Position numbers and translations under genes: made by a program
The notes under the pieces: generated by a model
Seen by the model: the letters and a program-made list of their open reading frames with translations, nothing else
What the model was told of the DNA's origin: nothing
The model's database searches: none
Assembly (NCBI GenBank): GCA_903838415.1
Contig: CAILYI010000037.1
Span: 1-64,000 of the forward strand
Direction of reading: 5' to 3'
DNA: 64,000 bases
Source: an uncultured Anaerolineae bacterium
GTDB lineage: Bacteria > Chloroflexota > Anaerolineae > Anaerolineales > Villigracilaceae
Shown here: piece after piece, positions 57,254-64,000 of the stretch
Layout of the letters: every line of letters begins with the position of its first letter
How positions within the stretch are numbered: position 1 is the stretch's first letter

Positions 57254-58222
57254 ATGCTTTTTGACCTTCCACTCGAACAACTCAAAACTTACAAACCAGA
57301 ACGTCCTGAACCGGCAGATTTTGACTCTTTTTGGGCCAGGACACTGTCCGAGGCGCGCCAATTTCCGCTGGCAGCGCGCTTTGAACCTGTCGAAACGGGA
57401 TTAAAGCTCGTCAAAACATTTGACGTGACCTATAACGGATTCGGCGGGCAGCCCATCAAAGGCTGGTTCATCATCCCCAAAGGCGCAAAAGGACCGTTAC
57501 CGTGCGTGGTTGAATTCATCGGCTACGGCGGCGGGCGCGGATTGGCCCACGAGTGGCTCAGTTGGGCCAATGCCGGGTACGCCCATTTCGTGATGGATAC
57601 GCGCGGCCAGGGTTCCACCTGGCGCGTCGGCGACACGCCCGATCCCGAGTTGGAAGGCGGCAATCCGCAAATCCCCGGATTTATGACGCGCGGCGTGCTC
57701 AAGCCCGAAACATACTATTATCGCCGCGTATTCACAGACGCGGTGCGAGCCGTGGAAGCAGCCCGTTCTCACGAATTGGTGGATAAGAATCGGGTGGCGG
57801 TGACAGGTGGCAGCCAGGGCGGCGGAATCAGCCTGGCGACGGCGGGTCTCGTCCCCGATGTGGCGCTCGCCATGCCCGATGTCCCTTTTTTGTGCCATTA
57901 CCGCCGCGCCGTGGAACTGATCGATACTGAACCTTATAACGAAATTACGCGGTATTGCAAAAATCATCGCGATCAAATCGAGACAGTTTTCAACACCCTG
58001 TCATATTTCGACGGGATGAATTTTGCCGTGCGCGCCAAAGCCGAGGCGCTTTTTTCAGTGGGACTGATGGACACAATTTGTCCGCCATCGACGGTTTTTG
58101 CCGCATTCAACCATTACAACGCAAAAAAAGACATCCGCATCTGGCAATTCAACAATCACGAAGGCGGCGAGGGCTATCAGGGACTCGAAAGACTTAAATT
58201 TGCCAACGAAAGACTGGCATGA
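57254..58222 (+). CDS. Acetyl-xylan esterase / cephalosporin-C deacetylase family hydrolase
   Basis: The 322-residue alpha/beta hydrolase belongs to the AXE1/Cah family (carbohydrate esterase 7 type). The nucleophile Ser is in G-G-S-Q-G-G-G (about residue 184). The acidic residue lies in [11 protein letters not shown] and the His in N-N-H-E-G-G near the end. The D-T-R-G-Q-G-S segment is typical of the family. Without a signal peptide it acts inside the cell, probably deacetylating imported oligosaccharides. The ATG has GGAAAGGGAA upstream. It overlaps the MFS gene by 4 bases. Confidence 0.9.
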   Translation: MLFDLPLEQLKTYKPERPEPADFDSFWARTLSEARQFPLAARFEPVETGLKLVKTFDVTYNGFGGQPIKGWFIIPKGAKGPLPCVVEFIGYGGGRGLAHEWLSWANAGYAHFVMDTRGQGSTWRVGDTPDPELEGGNPQIPGFMTRGVLKPETYYYRRVFTDAVRAVEAARSHELVDKNRVAVTGGSQGGGISLATAGLVPDVALAMPDVPFLCHYRRAVELIDTEPYNEITRYCKNHRDQIETVFNTLSYFDGMNFAVRAKAEALFSVGLMDTICPPSTVFAAFNHYNAKKDIRIWQFNNHEGGEGYQGLERLKFANERLA

Positions 58223-59391
58223 CAACATCAACCAGGAATACCATTTGGCTGCTTACGGCGGGCGCGTTTTTTGCCTTTTTTGTTTTCGGATTCAGCGATA
58301 ATCTCAAAGGGCCGGTACTACCGGCTCTTTTGCAGGATTTGCAGATCAATTACGCCCTCGGCGGGACAATTTTGCTCGGTGTTTACGTCGGCTTCATGGG
58401 CGCCACACTCTCAACCGGCTTTTTGGCGGATGTCATCGGACAAAAAGCTGTCCTGATTCTGGCGGGAATCTGCCTGGCAGTTGGCGTGACCGGAATCAGC
58501 AGTTTTCGAACTCCCGTCCTGTTGACAATTTTCATGGCAGTGCTCGGCTTTGGATTGGGCTCACTCGAATTGGGCTGCAATGCGCTCATTGTCAAATTAC
58601 ACCCGTCCGACAAAGGCCGCTATCTCAACCTGATGGCAGTCATGCACGGCATGGGCTCGATGGTCGCGCCGCTTTATGCTGGCTGGCTGCTGGCGATCAA
58701 TATTTCCTGGCGCGCAGTCTATCGCTGGGACTTGATTTTGATCGGCCTGCTCAGCGCTTATTTTGCGCTGGTACGCTTCCCCAAAGCAGATTCCGCCAAA
58801 AGCGAAAAAATCGACTTCAAGCATCTCGGCAAAACCGCCTTTACACGCGAAATGCTGTTGTTTTACGCCTCGATCACGATGTATGTTTCTCTTGAACTGG
58901 GCATGGCTTCCTGGATTGTTGAATTCCTGCAAAAAGTTCGCGGTCAAAGCGTGACGCAAAGCACACAGGCTCTCAGTTTATATTTTGGGCTGATGATGTT
59001 TGGCCGTTTTGTCGGAAGCTTCTTCGTCGAACGGCTCGGATATCTCAAATCGATTGTTGTGATGGCGTTAGGCGCAAGCGCCTGTGTGGCTCTCGGATTG
59101 TTCGGCCCGGCACAGTTTTCAATCTTGCTGCCCGTCAGCGGCTTTTTTCTCTCGATCATTTTCCCCACCATCACTGCCGCCGCATCAGACGCTCACAAAG
59201 CAAATGTGAATACCATTTTGGGGCTGCTCTTCACCTTTGCCGGGCTGGGCGGCATCCTGGGACCCTGGCTGGTGGGTATCGTCAGCGATCTGGGCGGTAT
59301 TCAAATCGGCCTCGGCATGAATATCGTCTTTGGGTTGCTAACAGCAATCGCGGCTTTTACATTGATGCGATTAAGCCCCAAAAAGGCCTGA
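58219..59391 (+). CDS. MFS transporter, sugar permease-like
   Basis: The 390-residue protein has twelve predicted membrane helices. The first has the G-F-S-D-N-L-K-G-P motif, a F-L-A-D-V-I-G-Q-K loop (the MFS loop 2-3 signature) follows, and a G-S-L-E-L-G-C-N-A helix resembles the FucP/glucose-permease branch. Overlap with the esterase gene (ATGA) suggests import of an acetylated sugar that the esterase then deacetylates. The substrate is inferred only from this context. Confidence 0.85.
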   Translation: MTTSTRNTIWLLTAGAFFAFFVFGFSDNLKGPVLPALLQDLQINYALGGTILLGVYVGFMGATLSTGFLADVIGQKAVLILAGICLAVGVTGISSFRTPVLLTIFMAVLGFGLGSLELGCNALIVKLHPSDKGRYLNLMAVMHGMGSMVAPLYAGWLLAINISWRAVYRWDLILIGLLSAYFALVRFPKADSAKSEKIDFKHLGKTAFTREMLLFYASITMYVSLELGMASWIVEFLQKVRGQSVTQSTQALSLYFGLMMFGRFVGSFFVERLGYLKSIVVMALGASACVALGLFGPAQFSILLPVSGFFLSIIFPTITAAASDAHKANVNTILGLLFTFAGLGGILGPWLVGIVSDLGGIQIGLGMNIVFGLLTAIAAFTLMRLSPKKA

Positions 59392-59428
59392 TAATCCGCG
59401 CATCGCCCTACATCAATTTAGGAAATTT

Positions 59429-60865
59429 ATGATGACTTCCCGTATCAGCACTCTTGCAGAACACAACGCGCAACGACAAAAACATTGGGATGAAATTGCC
59501 CGGACTGAATCCGCTGAAACGTTTTTCAACCGCGAATACCATCGCCGTTTAAGAGAAATCTACCGACTACTCGTCTCCCCAGAACTTGCCGTGCTTGAAA
59601 TTGGCTGCGGACGTGGCGATTTGCTGGCTTCCGTTGCCCCATTCAAGGGCGTAGGCGTCGATTTTTCAGCGGAAATGCTCTCGCAGGCACGCCATCGCCA
59701 TCCCAATTTGACCTTCATCCAGGCGGACGCGCACAACCTGCAGCTTGACAGACAGTTTGACGTCATCATCCTGTCAGACCTGATCAACGATGCCTGGGAT
59801 GTGCAGGATTTGCTGGAACAAGTCCGCCCGCTGTGCACTGCCGATACGCGGATCATTCTCAACTTCCACAGCCGGGTCTACCAGCCAGCGCTCGGACTGG
59901 CCGGAGCGCTGAGGCTGGCAAAACGCCTACTCCCACAAAACTGGCTGACTCCCGAAGATACCGAAAATCTGCTGCGGCTGGCAGGTTTTGAAGTCATCCG
60001 CCGCCAGAAAGAAATCCTTTTCACGCTGCCCATTCCACTGGTGCGCGACCTGTTCAACAAAATCCTGGTCAAAGTCTGGCCGTTCAGCCCCTTCGCATGG
60101 ACGAATATTTTCATCGCCCGGCTGCAACCTGTCGAAACGGGAGAAAAACCATCGGTCAGTGTCATCATCCCCGCCCGTAATGAAGCTGGGAATATCGAGG
60201 CCGCCTTCCAGCGTCTCCCCAAAATGGGCAGACACACCGAAATCATCTTTGTGGAGGGCCATTCCAAAGACAACACGTACGCCGCCATCGAACAAGCCAT
60301 CCAAAATCACCCCGAATGGGATGCGAAGCTGTTTCGCCAGCCCGGAAAAGGCAAGGCGGATGCAGTACGCGTGGGTTTCGACCAGGCCACTGGCGATATT
60401 TTGATGATCCTGGATGCCGATTTGACGGTTCGCCCGGAAGAATTGCCACGCTTTTACGCGGCGCTGAGCAGCGGAAAAGGCGAATTCATCAATGGCGTGC
60501 GCCTGATTTACCCCATGCAGGAACAGGCTATGCGTTTTTTGAACCTTTTGGGGAATAAGTTTTTCAGCATGGCTTTTTCGTGGCTGCTCGGACAATCCAT
60601 TAAGGATACGTTGTGCGGCACAAAAGTTCTGCGCAAACGGCACTACGAGCGGATTGTGGCAAACCGCGCCTATTTTGGCGAGTTCGACCCTTTTGGCGAT
60701 TATGACTTGATTTTCGGCGCCGCCAAACAAAATTTAAAAATTGTCGACCTGCCGATCCGCTACCAGGACCGCACCTACGGCACAACCAATATTGACCGCT
60801 GGCGGCACGGCCTGCTGCTGTTCCGTATGGTGGCAATCGCCGCCTTCCGCTTGAAATTTATCTAA
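59429..60865 (+). CDS. Fusion of SAM-dependent methyltransferase and GT2 glycosyltransferase
   Basis: Residues about 20-215 form a class I methyltransferase with motif I V-L-E-I-G-C-G-R-G-D-L and a D-A-H-N-L segment. From about 240 to 478 runs a GT2 domain of the dolichol-phosphate-mannose-synthase type. It has S-V-I-I-P-A-R-N-E-A-G-N-I at the start, M-I-L-D-A-D-L-T-V as the metal-binding DxD, and the R-R-x(Q)W-equivalent region before a hydrophobic end with Y-G-T-T-N-I. The fusion suggests that methylation and glycosyl transfer act on the same lipid-linked substrate. Two ATGs are adjacent (59429, 59432). wecB follows 18 bases later. Confidence 0.87.
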   Translation: MMTSRISTLAEHNAQRQKHWDEIARTESAETFFNREYHRRLREIYRLLVSPELAVLEIGCGRGDLLASVAPFKGVGVDFSAEMLSQARHRHPNLTFIQADAHNLQLDRQFDVIILSDLINDAWDVQDLLEQVRPLCTADTRIILNFHSRVYQPALGLAGALRLAKRLLPQNWLTPEDTENLLRLAGFEVIRRQKEILFTLPIPLVRDLFNKILVKVWPFSPFAWTNIFIARLQPVETGEKPSVSVIIPARNEAGNIEAAFQRLPKMGRHTEIIFVEGHSKDNTYAAIEQAIQNHPEWDAKLFRQPGKGKADAVRVGFDQATGDILMILDADLTVRPEELPRFYAALSSGKGEFINGVRLIYPMQEQAMRFLNLLGNKFFSMAFSWLLGQSIKDTLCGTKVLRKRHYERIVANRAYFGEFDPFGDYDLIFGAAKQNLKIVDLPIRYQDRTYGTTNIDRWRHGLLLFRMVAIAAFRLKFI

Positions 60866-60883
60866 TCCACGCCCGGAACATCT

Positions 60884-62020
60884 ATGAGCAAATCCCTGAG
60901 AGTTCTCTCCGTTATCGGCACTCGGCCGGAGGCTGTCAAAATGGCGCCGGTCGTGCAGCGACTCGCCCAAACACTTGGAATCGAGTCGTTGGTGTGCGCC
61001 ACCGCCCAGCACCGGGAAATGCTCGACCAGGTCTTGAATGTATTTGGGATTGTTCCAACTGTCGATCTTGACTTGATGCGGCCGGATCAATCCCTGGCGC
61101 AAATCACCGCATCCATCTTTACAAATCTCGACCCGGTCATCAAAGATCTGAAACCCGATTGGCTTTTGGCCCAGGGCGATACCACCACCGTCATGGCTGC
61201 GGCATTACTGGCGTATTACAACCATGTCAAGTTCGGTCATGTTGAGGCCGGGCTGCGCACGGGTGATAAATATCAGCCCTTTCCCGAGGAAATTAATCGT
61301 AGGGTGGCAGGCGTGGCGGCTGACCTGCACTTTGCGCCGACGGAATGGTCAAAACAAAATTTACTCAAAGAAAACGTCCCGGCCGGGCAGATCATCGTCA
61401 CCGGCAACCCGGTCATCGACGCGCTCAAACAGGTCGCTAAGAAACCCGTCCCAGCCGAGATTACCCGTTTGCTTGAGATGATCGGCAGCAAAAGACTGAT
61501 TCTGGTCACCGCCCATCGCCGCGAGAATTTTGGCAAGCCGCTCGAAAATATCTGCGCTGCGCTCAAAAGCCTGGCGGAAACTGACGGGGATCAAATTCAC
61601 ATCGTCTATCCGGTGCATCTCAATCCCAATATCAAAAACGTTGTCCACGCGCGTCTCGAAGCGTTATCAGCGCACATCACCCTGCTGCCGCCGCTGGATT
61701 ACCTGCCGATGGTGCATTTGATGAAACGCGCGAGCATTGTCCTGACCGATTCGGGCGGAATTCAGGAAGAAGCCCCGGGATTTGGCGTGCCGGTTCTGGT
61801 GATGCGCGCCACAACCGAACGCCCGGAAGGCGTCACCGCTGGTACGGTCAAGCTTGTCGGGACAGAAACCGCCGATATAGTGGAAATCACTCGCAGCTTG
61901 CTGGAAAATCCATCCGAATACGAAAAAATGGCCCGGGCGGCGAATCCTTATGGCGACGGACACGCGTCAGAAAAAATCGTCCAAGCACTGCTCGACTATC
62001 AAAATGGAGCTGATTATTAA
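60884..62020 (+). CDS. wecB: UDP-N-acetylglucosamine 2-epimerase (non-hydrolysing)
   Basis: The 378-residue enzyme interconverts UDP-GlcNAc and UDP-ManNAc for surface glycans. It has the G-T-R-P-E-A-V-K entry, G-D-T-T-T at about residue 105, H-V-E-A-G-L-R-T-G-D, H-R-R-E-N in the middle and D-S-G-G-I-Q-E-E near the end, all family signatures. It stands after the methyltransferase/glycosyltransferase fusion, so the pair may make a ManNAc-containing glycolipid. CCGGAA precedes the ATG. Confidence 0.95.
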   Translation: MSKSLRVLSVIGTRPEAVKMAPVVQRLAQTLGIESLVCATAQHREMLDQVLNVFGIVPTVDLDLMRPDQSLAQITASIFTNLDPVIKDLKPDWLLAQGDTTTVMAAALLAYYNHVKFGHVEAGLRTGDKYQPFPEEINRRVAGVAADLHFAPTEWSKQNLLKENVPAGQIIVTGNPVIDALKQVAKKPVPAEITRLLEMIGSKRLILVTAHRRENFGKPLENICAALKSLAETDGDQIHIVYPVHLNPNIKNVVHARLEALSAHITLLPPLDYLPMVHLMKRASIVLTDSGGIQEEAPGFGVPVLVMRATTERPEGVTAGTVKLVGTETADIVEITRSLLENPSEYEKMARAANPYGDGHASEKIVQALLDYQNGADY

Positions 62021-62048
62021 CCCTTCGCGCAGAAGGATAGACGATAGA

Positions 62049-62136
62049 TGTCAGACGATATCATATTTCGAAAGTGATTATTGTCACAATTTTATATCGG
62101 GGCAATTAATGTTACAGTATTACTGTTGTCAGACAA
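62049..62136. promoter_or_regulatory. Candidate GntR operator region (two GTCAGAC sites)
   Basis: TGTCAGACG occurs at 62049-62057, and a symmetric TTGTCAGACAA (4+3+4) lies at 62126-62136, 37 bases upstream of the regulator's ATG. Position and symmetry suit autoregulation. The rest of the 62021-62172 gap is AT-rich without a gene. Confidence 0.5.
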
Positions 62137-62172
62137 TCATCCCAAAAGTACGCTAGTTGGCAGATACAACCT

Positions 62173-62934
62173 ATGGTTCGAAAAAATGTTCCTCTTGCCT
62201 TGCAAGTAATGAACGATATTATTACCGGAATTGAATCCGGCGATTTGGTTCGAGATAATGGACAATTGCCGTCTGAAGATGAGCTGAGCAAACGCTTTGA
62301 GGTCAGTCGTTCCACGGTTCGCGAGGCGCTCTCAAAACTGGAACAACGCGGAACGGTCACCCGTCAGCATGGGATTGGAACATTTGTCACCAGCAAACCC
62401 ATGATCATTGATACCGGGCTGGAACAATTGGAGAGCTTGGATACGCTGGCGCGCCGGATGGGCCTGGAAACCCAGGTTGGAGAGTCTCAGATTGTTGAGC
62501 GCGCAGCCTCCCTGCAAGAGGCGGAACAATTACAAATACCAGCCGCAACGCCTGTCCTTGCAGTAAACCGGTTGATTATGGCGGGCGGACAACCGGTCGC
62601 CTACCTTGTCGATGTAATTCCGACCACCTTTTTGCGAGCACAAGATTTGGAAAAAGTCTTTACCGGCTCAATTCTCGATATTTTCATAAAACAAGCCGCG
62701 CCCGCCCTCAGTCATGCGCTAACGGATATCACCGTTGAAAAAGTTGACGGGCCGATTGCAGACAAACTTAATCTCCACAATACAGATGTGTTGCTCAAAT
62801 TAGAATCCTTGCTATTTTCGCGTGATGGTAAAAGAATCGATTATTCATTCAGCTATTTTATTCCCGGTTATTTCCGTTTCCACGTAGTCAGACGCGTCAA
62901 TCCTGGCGAAATTTTTTCTCCACAAGAAACCTGA
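62173..62934 (+). CDS. GntR family regulator (HutC/UTRA type)
   Basis: The 253-residue regulator has an N-terminal winged helix-turn-helix (about 12-75) with L-P-S-E-D-E-L-S-K-R-F-E-V-S-R-S-T-V-R-E-A-L. A UTRA ligand-binding domain (about 95-240) of HutC type follows. It starts the unit that contains a BmpA-associated ABC permease 66 bases later, so its effector is probably a nucleoside or sugar transported by that system. GntR regulators of this type are usually repressors released by the ligand. Confidence 0.88.
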   Translation: MVRKNVPLALQVMNDIITGIESGDLVRDNGQLPSEDELSKRFEVSRSTVREALSKLEQRGTVTRQHGIGTFVTSKPMIIDTGLEQLESLDTLARRMGLETQVGESQIVERAASLQEAEQLQIPAATPVLAVNRLIMAGGQPVAYLVDVIPTTFLRAQDLEKVFTGSILDIFIKQAAPALSHALTDITVEKVDGPIADKLNLHNTDVLLKLESLLFSRDGKRIDYSFSYFIPGYFRFHVVRRVNPGEIFSPQET

Positions 62935-63000
62935 GCAGTGGCTTGCTCAGTTAACAGTTAGGTAACTATCTTGTGATATTACGTCACCCGGAGAACATAT

Positions 63001-64000
63001 ATGCAACCTGAGATAGGTACTGCGGACTCAATACAAAAACGCAAACCTGCGTTTGACTGGAATGACATCCTTTTTCGGGCGGCATTGCCAGTTTTGGCAA
63101 TGCTGGCCGCACTGCTCATCGGTGCAGTCGTCTTACTTCTTCTCAAGGTAAATCCGTTCGAAGCCTATGCGGCCATAGTCACAGGCGTTTTTGGGAGCAT
63201 GTCCGGCTTTACACAGTCACTCGTCAAAGCCACGCCGCTGCTGTTTGTGGGGTTGGGCATCTGCATCGCCTTTCGCGCCAGCGTCATCAACATTGGTGCT
63301 GAGGGACAGATTATCCTGGGAGCTTTGGGCGCAACCGCATGGTCGCTGGCTTTTCGCACCTGGCCCGCCTGGCTTTTGATACCATCCACATTGATCGTCA
63401 GTTTCCTGAGCGGCGCGGTTTGGGGATTTATCCCGGGCGTGCTCAAAGCCCGTTTTCGCGTCAACGAAATTTTGAGCACGGTGATGATGAATGCCATCGC
63501 CTTGCAACTGATGAACTTACTGGTTCGTGGCCCGCTGATCGATCAGGCTGGGGTTGCCGCAGGCACCTACCTGGCGCAGTCAGAACGCTTACCAGAAGCG
63601 GCCTGGTTGCCTCGCTTGATTCCACAAACTTTGTTAAACACCGGAGCCATATTGGCCGTAGTGCTGGCTTTTGTAGTTTATCTGTTTTTATGGCGCACCA
63701 CCATCGGATTCCGAATTCGGGCCGTCGGCTTGAATCCGGATGCTTCGCGTTATGCAGGCGTCAACGTGGCGGTTTATCAGGCTCTCTCGCTGACTTTGGC
63801 GGGTGGTTTTGCCGGGCTGGCGGGAGCGGTTGAAGTAATGGGAGTCCATCATCGGCTGCTGGAGGGAATTACCAGCGGATATGGTTTTTCCGGTATCGTT
63901 GCAGCGTTATTTGGCGGACTCCACCCCCTGGGATTAATCCCGGCTGCCTGGCTGTTCGGCAGCCTGTTAGTTGGCGCCGATAAAATGCAAAGAGCGGTGC
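63001..64000 (+). CDS. ABC transporter permease, nucleoside/simple sugar type (3' truncated by window)
   Basis: An open frame starting with ATG at 63001 (CGGAG upstream) runs to the window end, giving 333 residues. The sequence has eight or more membrane helices. The F-R-A-S-V-I-N-I-G-A-E-G-Q-I-I segment is characteristic of the BmpA-dependent nucleoside permeases YufP/NupP and related simple-sugar permeases. The late G-F-A-G-L-A-G-A-V-E block supports this. An ATPase, a second permease and a BmpA lipoprotein are expected just beyond the window. The GntR regulator upstream probably controls it. Confidence 0.9.
   Translation, partial: MQPEIGTADSIQKRKPAFDWNDILFRAALPVLAMLAALLIGAVVLLLLKVNPFEAYAAIVTGVFGSMSGFTQSLVKATPLLFVGLGICIAFRASVINIGAEGQIILGALGATAWSLAFRTWPAWLLIPSTLIVSFLSGAVWGFIPGVLKARFRVNEILSTVMMNAIALQLMNLLVRGPLIDQAGVAAGTYLAQSERLPEAAWLPRLIPQTLLNTGAILAVVLAFVVYLFLWRTTIGFRIRAVGLNPDASRYAGVNVAVYQALSLTLAGGFAGLAGAVEVMGVHHRLLEGITSGYGFSGIVAALFGGLHPLGLIPAAWLFGSLLVGADKMQRAV

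Overview
The window looks like chromosome of a Chloroflexota bacterium, most likely class Anaerolineae. This is an inference from gene content: FhaA/FhaB-like FHA proteins beside an SEDS/PBP fusion, an mre-mrd-min supercluster, a CBS-type family II pyrophosphatase, an FHA/zinc-ribbon/SPFH repertoire, a bacterial GlnRS, and promoters of sigma-70 type. GC content is moderate. There is no prophage, insertion sequence, CRISPR array or rRNA. Both ends are cut inside genes.

Layout. 1-9.4 kb: A-type Fe-S carrier, SH3-domain surface protein, zinc-ribbon protein, 2-hydroxyacid dehydrogenase, then an FHA-FHA-mtnP-(SEDS::PBP) run, a ferredoxin, a thioesterase and an ArsR regulator. 9.6-21.7 kb: a molybdenum hydroxylase set (FAD subunit, XdhD-like large subunit, XdhC maturation factor) interleaved with an M16C protease, a CcrM-like DNA adenine methyltransferase, a CBS-pyrophosphatase and a nucleotide cyclase fused to an AAA-type ATPase. 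21.7-23.9 kb: a micro-ORF, a second zinc-ribbon protein and an SPFH protein with a DNA-binding-type tail, followed by a palindromic non-coding block. 23.9-32.6 kb: a seven-gene minus-strand fatty-acid oxidation operon led by a TetR regulator with a visible promoter and operator. 32.6-36.4 kb: small envelope proteins, a methyltransferase, and an overlapping trio of SpoIIE-type phosphatase, RCK channel-like protein and small P-loop protein. 36.5-38.9 kb: secDF. 39.0-41.3 kb: tRNA-Gln and glnS. 41.3-50.6 kb: minus-strand mreB-mreC-mreD-mrdA-minC-minD-minE-rodA-gltX. 50.7-56.3 kb: two tandem DegV proteins, udk, cyclophilin, a DedA/VTT protein, a CBS/ACT protein and a pseudouridine synthase. 56.4-64 kb: a HAD phosphatase, a carbohydrate esterase and an MFS transporter; a methyltransferase::glycosyltransferase fusion with wecB; and a GntR-led nucleoside/sugar ABC permease cut by the window end.

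How the genes work together. Cell-wall growth and division site selection dominate: two SEDS polymerases, one intact PBP2, one degenerate PBP domain, MreBCD and MinCDE. Lipid catabolism is a self-contained regulated unit. Molybdenum hydroxylase genes are dispersed but collinear on the plus strand over 12 kb.

Points most worth a second look: the SEDS protein fused to a transpeptidase domain with altered catalytic motifs; the overlapping phosphatase/channel/P-loop trio with a non-canonical selectivity filter; the orphan CcrM-like methyltransferase; an acyl-CoA dehydrogenase pair in which one member lacks the catalytic glutamate; loss of all first-cluster cysteines in the Mo hydroxylase; and a recurring TANAAT-N6/7-ATG arrangement that predicts leaderless mRNAs. 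All calls rest on reading the sequence and on remembered family features; no database search was run.
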